64,000 nt of DNA from VAZQ01 sp036557705 (GCA_036557705.1 DATBHB010000003.1:30848-94847); one strand, 5' to 3'. Counted from the first letter of the stretch, positions 17,493-27,446 are shown. Notes: generated from the sequence alone by a model not told the origin. Program-made: numbers and translations.

Positions 17493-18653
17493 ATGAAGCT
17501 GCTCCTGGTCCATAATCGATATATGCATTTCGGCGGAGAGGATACCGTGTTCGACTTCGAGTGCTCTCTCCTCGCCGCGGCAGGGCATCAGGTACATCAA
17601 GCCATCGTAGCAAATGATGTCATTGACAATGTAATGGATAAGGTAAGAGCAGCTTTGGCGGTATCCTGGAGCTCATACGGTTACAAAGTGATTAGAGATG
17701 CGATCGCACGGACGGGCCCGGAACTCGTCCATGTGCACAACTTCTTCCCGCTGTTGTCGCCATCCATCTACGACGCTGCTGCCGAGGCCGGTGTTCCTGT
17801 CGTCCAGACTTTACACAACTTCCGCATTGTTTGCCCGAATGGCATGCTCATGCGCGACAGCGTACCCTGCGAACTATGTCTAACGGGGTCGCCATATTAC
17901 GGCTTGCGCTACCGGTGCTACCGTAACACCCTGATTGGATCCGCGGCGTTGGCGCACATGGTCGCGCATCATCGCCGAGCGCGCACTTGGCAGTCGAAGG
18001 TGGCCCGTTTTATCGCTTTATCCGAATTTGCGCGCTCTCGTTTCCTGATTGCGGGCATTCCTCCAGAAAAGATCACTCTCAAACCGAACGCGGTGGCTGA
18101 CCCCGGTGCTCCTGCGAGGCAGCCTGGCGCATATCTCTTGTACGTGGGCCGCCTCAGTCACGAGAAAGGGGTCCGTATACTGATCAACGCTGCGCGTCGT
18201 ATCCGAACGCCCATTCGGATCGCAGGGGATGGCCCCCTCAGAAAGGAGCTCGAGGCCGTATCACCGGCGAATGTTACGTTCCTGGGCCAACTGCCCAAGC
18301 CCGCCGTGCTCAATGAAATGAAGGGCGCCCGGTCTCTGGTCCTGCCTTCCATATGCTACGAAAACCTGCCGACAAGCCTGTTGGAAGCCTATGCGTCCGG
18401 CCTGCCGGTGATTGCGTCCAACATTGGCTCGCTGACCGAATATGTGCAAGACAATATCACAGGGCTGCATGTTCCAGCCGGTGACGAGAAAGCCCTTGCG
18501 GCAGCACTCGAACGTGTTGAAAGCGAGCACGCGCTTGTTAGAACTATGGGTCAAGCAGCGCGGAAGGTTTACGAAGAGCAGTTCACGCCCCCCCGTATTC
18601 TTGAACGACTGGAGCTGATTTATCGAGAGGTAAAGCAGGAGTGCCGCGGCTAA
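17493..18653 (+). CDS. Glycosyltransferase family 4
   Basis: The 386-aa GT-B protein starts MKLLLVHNRYMHFGGEDTV, a start common to capsule and exopolysaccharide GT4 enzymes (N-terminal glycosyltransferase-4-like domain). It has the VHVHNFFP segment, a cysteine-containing insert (VPCELCLTGSPYYGLRYRC) and a C-terminal glycosyl transferase group 1 domain (LLYVGRLSHEKGV, SICYENLPTSLLEAYASGLPVI). The ENLP..LLEA stretch is the usual E-x7-E-type donor-binding region. It acts in the cytoplasm on the lipid-linked repeat unit. The gene stands alone on the plus strand between minus-strand runs, so it has its own promoter in the 17019-17492 region. Donor and acceptor are not predictable by eye. Confidence 0.92.
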   Translation: MKLLLVHNRYMHFGGEDTVFDFECSLLAAAGHQVHQAIVANDVIDNVMDKVRAALAVSWSSYGYKVIRDAIARTGPELVHVHNFFPLLSPSIYDAAAEAGVPVVQTLHNFRIVCPNGMLMRDSVPCELCLTGSPYYGLRYRCYRNTLIGSAALAHMVAHHRRARTWQSKVARFIALSEFARSRFLIAGIPPEKITLKPNAVADPGAPARQPGAYLLYVGRLSHEKGVRILINAARRIRTPIRIAGDGPLRKELEAVSPANVTFLGQLPKPAVLNEMKGARSLVLPSICYENLPTSLLEAYASGLPVIASNIGSLTEYVQDNITGLHVPAGDEKALAAALERVESEHALVRTMGQAARKVYEEQFTPPRILERLELIYREVKQECRG

Positions 18654-18741
18654 CATGCCCGTGGCGTCGGACCAATGTCGCAGGGCGGCGGGCGTTGAAA
18701 GGCCCAGGCTAACCCGCTCATCAACCTGCCTCGACCCGTGT

Positions 18742-20043
18742 TCAGGGTCGTACTTTTCTGTCGACATCGTGGTTCACGGTAGCAAGCGGCGACCGATGTT
18801 GACCGAACGCAAGCGCCACTGCGTGAGCGAGGATGATTTGACGAATGATCGTAACGAGCAAGATGCCCATGATGACCCCATTGAGACCGAACGTAGTAAT
18901 GAGTGGGTAAATCGCTCCTCCTGAAATCACAGCAGCCGCCAAGCCTGATAGAAAGATCGGCCGCGTATATTCCAGGGCCCGCAACGCGGCACTGAGCGGC
19001 GTCGCTAAGAACACGATCAGGTAGATGATGCCATACCAACGCAAAAGACTGCCATAACCGGCGTACTCGGCACCGTACAGGAGCTGCAGCCAGAACTCCG
19101 GAAACAAAGAAGCAGCCGCGACCGGGAGAGCGGTCGCGATACCACCGAACAAGACTACCTTCCGAATGTACGCCAGCAGTGCCGGCTGCCCGCCTCCCTC
19201 GTAGCGCTGCGCGGCTTGAGACGGAACGACGTTATCCAGCCCGAGAAACAATATGTGCAATACTCCCAGAATGTTTTGAGCGGCTTTAAGGGCTCCGACG
19301 GCTGCGGCACTCAAAAGCACCCCGGCCGCCAACATAAAAAGATTCGATGAAGCCCATTGTGCCAAGGCCGACCCCAACAGCCATTTGCTGAACGCCCAAT
19401 GCTGATTGGCTTTCATCCAGAAAATCGACTTGCTGAACGCAATTCCTGCTCTTGGCAACATTCCCAGTGAAGCAGCGCCAGCGGCAGAAATCGAAATCGC
19501 GAGCAATACCTGTTGAATACGCACCTCCTGATTGTGAAGGAGAATTAGGATGATACAAAGCTGCCCGCCATATCGGACACAATCGTTGACAAGGGCCAAC
19601 AGAGCGTATCCGCGTACAAAAAGATAGCGTCGGACGAATTCCTGCAACACATGGGTAGTCGCCGCAGTTGCGAGTGCAAAAGATAGATTTTGCACGTTCA
19701 GAGGAGGATAGACTGCTCCGGCAACCAGAGTACCGATCATAATGATTGTAAATACTCCGACAGAATAGCACAGCTGCTGCGCGACTGCGGCGCCATAATA
19801 CACCTGTGCTTCAGCAGCGTCCTGTTTTGGTCCAATGCTCATCATGGGCGAAATAATGAGCGCATGTTGAATATTGGTCACAAATACGATGACCATCCAC
19901 GTAAGCGTGAAACGGCCGAATTCGTACGGTCCCATTGTGCGCGCTAGAATGATGCCTATCGCAAAATTGACCGCGCTTATCAGCGCTTGGTCAGCGATGG
20001 CCAGGCTGAGGTATCTATGTCTGGAGGCAAGTTTAATTAGCAT
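18742..20043 (-). CDS. Wzx-type lipid-linked oligosaccharide flippase
   Basis: The 433-aa protein is almost entirely hydrophobic helices (about 12 predicted by eye). It opens with a short basic stretch and then ALISAVNFAIGIILARTMGPYEFGRFTL, the start typical of polysaccharide biosynthesis (MOP superfamily) flippases. It should move the undecaprenyl-pyrophosphate repeat unit across the inner membrane. The start ATG overlaps the end of the deacetylase gene by 7 bp, so the order exoP-like, exoF-like, deacetylase, wzx forms one minus-strand unit. It is the only flippase candidate in the window and, with the Wzy candidate and the polyprenyl transferase, completes a Wzx/Wzy pathway. Confidence is high for family and moderate for substrate role. 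Confidence 0.88.
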   Translation of the reverse strand: MLIKLASRHRYLSLAIADQALISAVNFAIGIILARTMGPYEFGRFTLTWMVIVFVTNIQHALIISPMMSIGPKQDAAEAQVYYGAAVAQQLCYSVGVFTIIMIGTLVAGAVYPPLNVQNLSFALATAATTHVLQEFVRRYLFVRGYALLALVNDCVRYGGQLCIILILLHNQEVRIQQVLLAISISAAGAASLGMLPRAGIAFSKSIFWMKANQHWAFSKWLLGSALAQWASSNLFMLAAGVLLSAAAVGALKAAQNILGVLHILFLGLDNVVPSQAAQRYEGGGQPALLAYIRKVVLFGGIATALPVAAASLFPEFWLQLLYGAEYAGYGSLLRWYGIIYLIVFLATPLSAALRALEYTRPIFLSGLAAAVISGGAIYPLITTFGLNGVIMGILLVTIIRQIILAHAVALAFGQHRSPLATVNHDVDRKVRP

Positions 20044-20825
20044 TGTGAACGATCAGGGAGATCCCTGGACCTGCTGCTCACCACATCCAGATTGGAGCCG
20101 AATTGCACATCAGTCCCGTACCCCGCCAAGTGTTTTAAACTCTCTCTAAGATCGTCCCAAAGTCCGTACTGGGTGATCTCCCATGAATGACCCCACAAAT
20201 GGAATACACCGCCGGATCGTTCGCAGAGGTCCGCCAAATGTCGAACGCGATCGACGAGACGCCTGATTGTCAATGCCGCCGACAGCAAGCGGATGTTCGG
20301 CAAACCGGCTTCACGATCGATAAATGCGTGCATGCGCGATTTCAGGTAATTGCGGAGATATACAGCGCCCGAGGTGGGCGCAAATTGCACGGTAGTGGAC
20401 AGTGCAAATGGATCTCGCCCGGGATGATCGAACAGGTTCTTGACAGTGCGCGCGTATTTGAACCCGGCGATCCGCGTCATTTGCTTGATTTGTTCATTGT
20501 ATTGTCCACGCGGATAACAAAAGCCATTGATTGGTCGTGAGGTTAAATCCTCAAGCCATTCTTTACAACCGTGAATCTGAGTTCCGGCGGTGTGAGGGTC
20601 CACAACGGTAAGCGCAAGGTGATCGATCGTGTGTCCACCTACTTCGAACGCTGACGACAAAGATCGGATTTGGCCCCCCGTCATTACGTCTCGACTCTCT
20701 CGATTTCGACGGGGGATGTAGAACGTCCCGGAGATGTCGTAGGATTTCAGAAGCTCGGCAAGCCGGAGATCCTCGGGATGCCCATCGTCCCACGACGTGG
20801 TGATCAATGCGCGGCGCCTGATCAT
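20037..20825 (-). CDS. Polysaccharide deacetylase family protein (NodB homology, CE4-like)
   Basis: The 262-aa protein has the motif 1 TTSWDDGHPED (residues 9-19; the DD pair is the catalytic base and metal-ligand region). A second motif, GGHTIDHLAL (about residues 63-72), supplies the H-x3-H metal ligands, and FCYPRGQYN is motif 3. These are the hallmarks of metal-dependent N/O-deacetylases. No signal peptide is evident, so it may act on cytoplasmic lipid-linked or nucleotide-bound sugars, or the start may be incomplete. It is followed with a 7-bp overlap by the wzx gene. In this context it would trim acetyl groups from hexosamines of the repeat unit, exposing amino or hydroxyl groups that could be sulfated. 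That last step is inference. Confidence 0.88.
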   Translation of the reverse strand: MIRRRALITTSWDDGHPEDLRLAELLKSYDISGTFYIPRRNRESRDVMTGGQIRSLSSAFEVGGHTIDHLALTVVDPHTAGTQIHGCKEWLEDLTSRPINGFCYPRGQYNEQIKQMTRIAGFKYARTVKNLFDHPGRDPFALSTTVQFAPTSGAVYLRNYLKSRMHAFIDREAGLPNIRLLSAALTIRRLVDRVRHLADLCERSGGVFHLWGHSWEITQYGLWDDLRESLKHLAGYGTDVQFGSNLDVVSSRSRDLPDRSQC

Positions 20826-20979
20826 GTCAATTGATGATTGTCCAATCGCAGCGGTTGCCGGCGTAATGCCGGCGTTTACTCGCGCAAGCCCCGAGTGCGC
20901 GAGGTTTCGGCCGGCCGTGTGAGCTCAGGCACGCGAAGCTGTCGCGCCACAACCGGCGCCGATGCGGAGCACGCATGCG

Positions 20980-22359
20980 CTATTTTGCCGTGGAGGAGCT
21001 GTGTTCCGGCCGGGCGGTCACGCTAAAGTCATCGCTGTCCACGCTGCTGTTGGGAATACCGTGTACGCGCAATGAAACTTCGACCACGTCACCAGGCGTG
21101 AGTTCGGTGTCCTCATCAGCGGTAAGGGTCGTCCTCGTCGCACCGGAATCCCGGATCACGCTGATTTCCGGTTTGCCTCCCCCCCGGACCAGCTGGGACC
21201 GAAGCAACCCCGTGTACATTATCTTGTCGCCAACGCCCTCGAGGCGAGAACGGATCGTCTGGATCGTGACCTCGGCCTCAGTCAGCTCGTTCAGCAGGTC
21301 GATGCGCCGCTGGCCATCGACCTTTTCGAGGCTCCTGGATAGTTCCTCTCGTGCGCGTTGCTCTTGGGCCAGTGCGGCAGTAGTCTGCAGGGCTTGAGTG
21401 GCGGAAAGGAGCGCGAGCCGTCGCGTTTCGTTGAGCCGGATTGTGGGGACCATCCCTCTCTTGAAATTTTGCTGGGTCTCCAGCAGATCGTTGGCATCCG
21501 CCTGAGCACCCTGCCTCTCCTTCTGCTCCGTCTCGGTCAGGAGGGCGATCCGGCTCTCCTCCTGACGGATGGCATTTTGAAAATGTTGAATCTCTTTTCG
21601 ACGGTCGTCATTGCGGGCCTCGAGCAACTGCGCTTGCAGAGCCTCGATGTCGGAGGCGACGGAACGGGGAATTGGTGTGTCGACGAGACCTTGCCGATCC
21701 GGCATGCTCTTGTTGGAAAGTTCGGCCTTTACCCGCGCGATGTGAGCCTGCTCCTTGGCGAACTCCGTCCATAACGAGTAGTATTCAGCCCTGAGGTCTG
21801 CCGCGTCCAGGAATGGATCGTGCCCCCTGAACCGCGTGACATCATACCCGCCGGCAAGGGCGATGACTTGCCGCACGGTCAGGCCTGGCGCATAGGTTTC
21901 GGCCCCTGGTTTTGCGACGTCGCCATCCACATATACCGGCCTGTATTTCGAGATAACTACATTAATCTCCTCAGGCGTGATGACGACCGGCACTTCACGT
22001 CCATCGCCGGTCCTTCGGCGGAACAGCTTGGTAGGCAGCGCCTCGATCACCTTGGTTCGCACTGCTGATAAGGGCATGCCGGCAATCCTCATTTGCCCGA
22101 TTAGCGGAAATGAGGCCTCTCCGTCCACATTGATGGGGCTGCTCTGGCGCAATTCGGGTACTCCGACGACCGAAGTTTCAATCTCGTCGCCCGATCGCAG
22201 GACGTAGTCCGCCGAGGCGTGGGAGGGAAGGAGGAAGCATAATAGCAGGACAGCCGTTCCGACCCAGCGAGATGGCGATCGATCGGGCAAGTCTGGCAAA
22301 GCCGATTTCCCTCGCGCACATACATCGCGCCTTGCGTCCTCCGCGTTCGTGGTCAGCAT
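20980..22359 (-). CDS. Polysaccharide export protein, ExoF/Wza-like with long coiled coil
   Basis: The 459-aa protein has an N-terminal signal sequence (hydrophobic segment at about residues 32-50, cleavage near HASA-DY). A Poly_export domain follows (YVLRSGDEIETSVVG, then the SFPLIGQMRIAG segment), and after it an SLBB-like region (PVYVDGDVAKPGAETYAPGLTV). Residues about 190-370 are a long charged coiled coil, then a short C-terminal beta region (LTPGDVVEVSLR). The coiled coil and the lack of a clear lipobox cysteine make it more like rhizobial ExoF than lipoprotein Wza. It should link the co-polymerase to export across the periplasm and outer membrane. It is encoded 153 bp downstream of the exoP-like gene. 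Confidence 0.88.
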   Translation of the reverse strand: MLTTNAEDARRDVCARGKSALPDLPDRSPSRWVGTAVLLLCFLLPSHASADYVLRSGDEIETSVVGVPELRQSSPINVDGEASFPLIGQMRIAGMPLSAVRTKVIEALPTKLFRRRTGDGREVPVVITPEEINVVISKYRPVYVDGDVAKPGAETYAPGLTVRQVIALAGGYDVTRFRGHDPFLDAADLRAEYYSLWTEFAKEQAHIARVKAELSNKSMPDRQGLVDTPIPRSVASDIEALQAQLLEARNDDRRKEIQHFQNAIRQEESRIALLTETEQKERQGAQADANDLLETQQNFKRGMVPTIRLNETRRLALLSATQALQTTAALAQEQRAREELSRSLEKVDGQRRIDLLNELTEAEVTIQTIRSRLEGVGDKIMYTGLLRSQLVRGGGKPEISVIRDSGATRTTLTADEDTELTPGDVVEVSLRVHGIPNSSVDSDDFSVTARPEHSSSTAK

Positions 22360-22512
22360 TTCAAACCCTTCCCTGGACCGGTGTGATTGCGCACTGTCTA
22401 TCTGCGAGCATCTGCTTTCAACCTGGGTGTGTCATTCCGTTTCGTTCGATGAGCTCGACCATGCAAACTGCTGCGTCCCCGTCAAGGACGAGAATGTCAT
22501 CGCGAGAATCTA

Positions 22513-24288
22513 CTAAGCGTCGTAACGAGTAAGCGCCTTCATATCCACCTTGTTGAGAACGGCGCCGAGCAGAGTCTCATGTACGGTGCGCGACAGCGAA
22601 AGAGCGCGCCTGACGACAGTCATATTCGTCTTCCCCCATTCAATGATAAGGATGAATGAATCTATCTCATCGGTAACGGCGGGAATGTCCGCCAGTTGGG
22701 ACATGATTGGCAGGTCAATAATCATGAAGTCGTATGCTTTGCGGAGATCGGTGAACAATTGCCTGACCGAGTACGACGTCAAAGTGCTGCTCTTAATCGG
22801 CCGCGGCGTTTTAGCCGATGGAAGGAAAACCAACCCTGTAACAGGGTCGGTCCAACTGATCTCGTCAACCGATGACGCGCCCGATATGACCTCGAAAAGT
22901 CCTCGCTCGGGAGCGGGACTGAGGATGGATGAGAGCCAGGGATGGAGCAGGTCGCAGTCGACGAGAATGGTCCTTGCTCCCTGTGAAGCCATCAATTCCG
23001 ACACGCCCGCTGCAATGGTGGACTTTCCCTCTCTTGCCAGTACGGAGGTAAGACCGACAATTTGGTTCTGGTTTCCTCTGCGCTTCAAGGACTCGATCAC
23101 TGCACTGATGCTGTGAATCCCTCCTCTAAGATCCGGTGATGATGAACTATTGATCCTCCAGATCGGACTCTGCTCCGGTCCGATAATCCTTGTACCGGGC
23201 GGCGGGAGGCGCGATCTCCGCGCGGGTCGGCGCTCCGTCAACATTGGGCGCGCAGGGATAACGCCGATGCAATCCGTTCCGAGCTCCCGCGAAACTTGAC
23301 CCATCGTACGGAACGTCCGGTCTAATCCATCGAGCAGCATTCCCGCCGCCATCCCGAGTAGTGCGCCTCCGAGCCCGGTTAACGCGAGCACGAGCATCGG
23401 TTTCGGCGAGCTCGGCAACAGCGGAGGAGTAGCCTCGGTGATTACGCGCGCCTCGGAGATCGGGAACGGTTGTTGCTGGATGGTCTGGCTGGCTACCTGC
23501 AATTGCGAGGATTGAATGTTGAGCTCGGTCACACGGTCTTCGTCCACACCGTGCCCTCCAGGGTTGCCGGCGTTGGAGCTCTGAGCGCCGGCAGACAGCT
23601 GAGCACGCAATTTCTTGATACGATCCTGGAGCCAATTTGCTGCTCGCCGGGTCGCTTCGTACCTGGCATCCATTTGATCGGCTATGTACGCATCGACCAC
23701 GGTATTCGCGATCAGCGCCGCCTGTTTTGGGTCGGTTGACTGAAAATTTATCTGCACTGCATAGGAACCCTCTCTGCGTTTAACAGACAGGCGGTCTTCG
23801 AATCGTTTGACGGCGCGTCGTATCAAGCGATAGTTTGAGTCATCAGCAGCGGTATTCAAGTCGGAAAGTGCGTCGGTCAATCCGACTGTGAAGGCGCCGG
23901 ACCGATCGGGACCGACAAATTCGGCGTCACGCGTTAATTGAAGAGCATTAATGACGGCCAGTGCAACCTTTTCGGATTTCAGTACCTCGATCTGGCTTTG
24001 CAACCTGAATGAGTCTGCTTGAGTGTCGGTTGGTCCCGATGTTTGCTGCTCACGGCTAACTCTGTTTGGATCTATCAAAAGCACCGCTTGCGAGGTGAAT
24101 TTTGGGATCGCAATAAACAGGTAGAGTATCCCCGTCCCGACGGACAGGAGCAGGACCAGGATTATGATAGATCGCCGTCGTTGCAGAAAGCGGAATGCTG
24201 ATGCCACCGCGTCCGCCGCGGAAATTGGACGAGGTCCAATTTCCTGGACATCCTCTGCCATGCCGCTCGAATTTTTGCTCAGCAGCAT
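22513..24288 (-). CDS. Polysaccharide co-polymerase / BY-kinase-like protein (ExoP/Wzc/GumC family)
   Basis: The 591-aa protein has the Wzz domain plan: a transmembrane helix at about 41-62, a periplasmic part with a short coiled coil (205-275), and a second helix at 298-320 with the PxxP-type segment before it. A cytoplasmic CpsD/CapB ATPase follows, with Walker A AREGKST (418-424), Walker A' ILVDCD (441-446) and Walker B FMIID (521-525). It should control chain length and work with the ExoF-like export protein. The C-terminus ends ALTRYDA and has a single tyrosine rather than the usual tyrosine cluster, and the periplasmic coiled coil is short compared with ExoP. An alternative start is the ATG at 24261. 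Confidence 0.92.
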   Translation of the reverse strand: MLLSKNSSGMAEDVQEIGPRPISAADAVASAFRFLQRRRSIIILVLLLSVGTGILYLFIAIPKFTSQAVLLIDPNRVSREQQTSGPTDTQADSFRLQSQIEVLKSEKVALAVINALQLTRDAEFVGPDRSGAFTVGLTDALSDLNTAADDSNYRLIRRAVKRFEDRLSVKRREGSYAVQINFQSTDPKQAALIANTVVDAYIADQMDARYEATRRAANWLQDRIKKLRAQLSAGAQSSNAGNPGGHGVDEDRVTELNIQSSQLQVASQTIQQQPFPISEARVITEATPPLLPSSPKPMLVLALTGLGGALLGMAAGMLLDGLDRTFRTMGQVSRELGTDCIGVIPARPMLTERRPARRSRLPPPGTRIIGPEQSPIWRINSSSSPDLRGGIHSISAVIESLKRRGNQNQIVGLTSVLAREGKSTIAAGVSELMASQGARTILVDCDLLHPWLSSILSPAPERGLFEVISGASSVDEISWTDPVTGLVFLPSAKTPRPIKSSTLTSYSVRQLFTDLRKAYDFMIIDLPIMSQLADIPAVTDEIDSFILIIEWGKTNMTVVRRALSLSRTVHETLLGAVLNKVDMKALTRYDA

Positions 24289-24657
24289 ACCACGACCCCA
24301 CGCGTCGAATCTGGGTTGGCTCGAAACAGCAAGGCCTTGTACCGGCGGAAGGGGGCAGGCGAGCTGCGCTCCGCCCCCGGACCGATGAACTGCCGCGAGA
24401 CCAAGATGTTCCCGCGAAACCCATATCGCATACGGTCGTTGTTCTGCCGCCCTCTAATCGGAACCGCTCCTTGTCCATGAATCCGTGTCCATGAATCTGA
24501 AGCATCGGCGGATAAATGCGACCCGCGGGTATTCCGGGTGTCGGGTTCCACGCGATCACCAACGCGTTCCCGATCCGTTCGAAGAGCTTCCCTATCGAGC
24601 ATTTCAAAAGTGCAATGTGCGTCTTGAAGATTCTACAACCTGCCGGTCCCCTCGAAT
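24289..24657. other. Divergent intergenic region (about 370 bp)
   Basis: It lies between the exoP-like gene (minus) and the candidate wzy gene (plus), so it should hold both promoters. Short frames on the minus strand have no recognisable family features. I see no RNA gene or strong repeat. Confidence 0.4.
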
Positions 24658-25944
24658 ATGAACAGCCAACACAGGATGAGAGCCAATCGGATCCGATCGG
24701 AACTCATACCGATCCACCGGCACCTCGGCAAAATATTCATCACGTTCAACTGGCTCTTTCTCACGATCGCCACCGCAGACTTGTCGCAAGGCAGGCCGCT
24801 CCGGTTCGCTGGTTATCTGGCTCCGATTCTCATCGTGCTGGGACTGATCAATGGCTCGGTATACCTCGATCGCCGGTTGTTGATGGTCCCGCTTGTTTAC
24901 GTCTGCATCCTGTTTTCGGCCGTCGCCGCAGGGGCCGATTTCACGGATTATTTCTTTGCCAGAGACGTCTTGATCATTTCCAGCGGTATCCTGACCCTGG
25001 TAACGGTATACAATTTTCGCGACTCTGACGCCAAGCTGCTGCTGATTCTGCTTGTTCTAAACCTTATTACCAACAGTATAGGGCGCGGCCAGTCGTTCGA
25101 ATTCAAGTTCGACCTTATCAGGTCGGAAGGCGGTCTAGAGTCATCATTTGGATTTTCACTGGGCCTCCTTGCGATCTATTTCTACCTCCGACGAGACTGG
25201 AGTTGGATGCTGGTATCTTCGTTGGCCGTCCTGCTGTCGTTCAAACGAGCGGCATTTGTGGGCATAATTGTCATCGTGGTGATGAACCTCGGACTCAACA
25301 TGCTCAGGCTGGATCGCTTTTTAGGCCGCCGGCGACTCGTTGCTTGGGGAGCGGCATTGTCCTTGGCGGTCGGCCTTTTCTTTGGCTTTAATGCCAAGTC
25401 CATCATTTCAACGGCGTTCGCTTACGTTGCCCCATATACCCCCATTGATTTCTATCTCCTCGGCAGATACGAGTTCGCTTCGGCAATTACCGACAATCTG
25501 CGGAATAGCTCGCTGCTCACGTGGCTTTTTGGCCATGGACCTGGGGCCGCGACACGGCTGATCGCCGAGGTATTTTCCGTTAGAGACGAACCGCACGACG
25601 ATCATCTGAGGATTGTCTACGAATATGGTATCGTGGGAGGGGTTGGCTTGTACCTGGTGATATTCGCCGCACTACGCCGCAACATCGTTGGATTATACGT
25701 TTTCATATATCAAATGATATTGTTTATGACGGACAATACGCTCATCTATTATTATCATTGGTTCGCCATATGGGTTGTCGTAAACGCGTATGAAGACCGA
25801 CAACCCGAATTGAGCGCGAGTCCCTCGCCCACAACCACGAGCCGCACTGCAGTACGTGCCGCTCCGCTTCCGTCAGGCTCAGCCGGCGGCGTTCCGCTCG
25901 CCGGGGTGGCGTTTCGGCCGCACGGCCGCAGGGTCGGTGAGTGA
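24658..25944 (+). CDS. Candidate Wzy polymerase / O-antigen ligase-like membrane protein
   Basis: The 428-aa protein has about 10-11 hydrophobic helices with a large extracytoplasmic loop (around residues 255-310). This loop contains FDLIRSEGG-like and GRYEFASAI segments and the motif HGPGAATRL, followed by DEPHDDHLRIVYEYGIVGG. The pattern 'H/D-N-x-YL...G..G' near the C-terminal helices is typical of Wzy/WaaL-type proteins (here DDHLRIVYEYGIVG). It would polymerise flipped repeat units at the periplasmic face. The C-terminal 50 residues are Ser/Pro/Ala-rich and hydrophilic, unusual for the family. The stop codon overlaps the GTG start of the next glycosyltransferase gene. Polymerase versus ligase cannot be decided by sequence; the locus context favours polymerase. 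Confidence 0.82.
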   Translation: MNSQHRMRANRIRSELIPIHRHLGKIFITFNWLFLTIATADLSQGRPLRFAGYLAPILIVLGLINGSVYLDRRLLMVPLVYVCILFSAVAAGADFTDYFFARDVLIISSGILTLVTVYNFRDSDAKLLLILLVLNLITNSIGRGQSFEFKFDLIRSEGGLESSFGFSLGLLAIYFYLRRDWSWMLVSSLAVLLSFKRAAFVGIIVIVVMNLGLNMLRLDRFLGRRRLVAWGAALSLAVGLFFGFNAKSIISTAFAYVAPYTPIDFYLLGRYEFASAITDNLRNSSLLTWLFGHGPGAATRLIAEVFSVRDEPHDDHLRIVYEYGIVGGVGLYLVIFAALRRNIVGLYVFIYQMILFMTDNTLIYYYHWFAIWVVVNAYEDRQPELSASPSPTTTSRTAVRAAPLPSGSAGGVPLAGVAFRPHGRRVGE

Positions 25945-27107
25945 TCATGCGCAGCCGGCGTGCCGAAGCAGGGCCGCCCAGGGTGACGCTGGTCGCCAAT
26001 ATTCCTGTGCCTTACCGGATTCCCGTTTGGAACAGGCTCGGAGCGGACCCGAGGATCGATTTTTCGGTGGTCTTTTGTGCTGAAAGAGAGCCAAACCGCC
26101 AATGGGCTATCGGACCACTCGGCTTCAGGCATTTCTTCCTTAAAGAGCGATTTTTCGCAATAGCGACCCGCAATGACAGCCAAGGGCTGTCACAGTATAT
26201 TCACAATAATCTCGACGTGTGGCGTACGCTGAAACGTATCAATCCGCACGTTGTCATGACGCAAGGGTTCAATCCAACGTTCCTATATGCCTTTCTGTAC
26301 ACTCAATGGCATAGACGGAAACACATTTGCATGACCGATGGTACGTTGGCATCGGAACGAGCATTATCGTGGCTGCATAGGAGAATGCGCCGGATTGTCT
26401 TCAGACGGAGCGGTGCATTCGTTGGAGCGAGCGATGCATCGGTGAAGCTGTATCGCCACTATGGCTTGCCTCCTGAAAAGGTGTTCAAGGCCCCGCTGTG
26501 CGTGGACAACGACCAGTTCCGGTACGGGCTCACCTTAAAACAGTTCGACCTGATGTTTTGCGGGAGATTGATCGGAGACAAGGGTCCGTGTTTCGCTCTG
26601 GAAGTCGCGGAGCGTGCCGGGTTGGCGTTGAACCGGCCAGTCACCGTCCTATTCGTCGGGTCCGGCCCGTTGGAGGCGCAACTCCGTGAGAAGGCGGAGC
26701 GCTGCAGGAGCGCAGAGTGTTCTTTTCATGGATTTGCGCAGCCCTGTGAACTGCCTCGACTGTATGCTTCGGCTCGTATCTTCTTGTTTCCTACGAAGGG
26801 AGACGTTTGGGGCGTTGTCGCCAACGAGGCCTGCGCTGCGGGTCTGCCCATCGTCGCTACGCCATTTGCCGGATCTGTCGGCGAAATCGTTCAGGATGAT
26901 GTAAATGGGTTCGTACGCGACTTCGAGATTGAACAGTGGACGGCAGCGGTTTGCCGGCTGTTGACGGATCGGGACACGTATAGCCAATTCTCATCGAATT
27001 CCTTGAGGCTCATAGCGCATCACAACTATGACACGGCTGCTGGAACGATAGTCGAAGCCGCGCTTTCGACTTTGCGGGTGCCGTCGGGCAATTCTTCCGA
27101 ACCGTAA
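25941..27107 (+). CDS. Glycosyltransferase family 4
   Basis: The 388-aa protein is a GT-B glycosyltransferase. Its N-terminal domain opens VTLVANIPVPYRIPVWNRL, and the C-terminal group 1 domain has FCGRLIGDKGPCFALEVAE, a GSGPLEAQLREKAE segment and FLFPTKGDVWGVVANEACAAGLPIVATPFAGSVGEIV. These carry the glycine-rich loop and the E-x7-E-type donor motif. The start is the GTG at 25941, which overlaps the wzy stop codon (GTGA); an ATG at 25947 is an alternative. Coupled translation with the Wzy candidate supports a shared role in the same repeat-unit pathway. The donor sugar is not predictable. Confidence 0.92.
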   Translation: MIMRSRRAEAGPPRVTLVANIPVPYRIPVWNRLGADPRIDFSVVFCAEREPNRQWAIGPLGFRHFFLKERFFAIATRNDSQGLSQYIHNNLDVWRTLKRINPHVVMTQGFNPTFLYAFLYTQWHRRKHICMTDGTLASERALSWLHRRMRRIVFRRSGAFVGASDASVKLYRHYGLPPEKVFKAPLCVDNDQFRYGLTLKQFDLMFCGRLIGDKGPCFALEVAERAGLALNRPVTVLFVGSGPLEAQLREKAERCRSAECSFHGFAQPCELPRLYASARIFLFPTKGDVWGVVANEACAAGLPIVATPFAGSVGEIVQDDVNGFVRDFEIEQWTAAVCRLLTDRDTYSQFSSNSLRLIAHHNYDTAAGTIVEAALSTLRVPSGNSSEP

Positions 27108-27446
27108 CCAGGAGCCGGTGGGGAGTTTGTGGCCGTTGCAAGCGAGCATGGGTTCAGGAACACCACTGACCGAGGAATGCTGACCGCGGCCCGGTGCTGC
27201 CACGCAGCCTATGGTTCAGCTTTCGGCGCTGGTGACCATTGCCTGCCGGAACTTGCGCCGGGATGAGTTGTTACGATGGCGGTCGATTTGAGCAGTGGCG
27301 TATGTTCGCGTTCGCGTATTGCTTGATGCATTGTCGCTGCAGCCCTCGGCCACGGGCGACCCCACTTCACCAAAACAGAGTCCGCAACCGAGCGGAACCG
27401 GTTGATGGGCGCCGCGGAGAGCAATTGTTGGCGAGGCCCGAGTGAA
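27108..27446. other. Intergenic stretch before the FemAB-like gene
   Basis: About 300-340 bp without a supportable gene. The minus-strand frames here lack family features. Whether the FemAB-like gene begins at 27405 or 27447 decides the exact right border. Confidence 0.35.
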
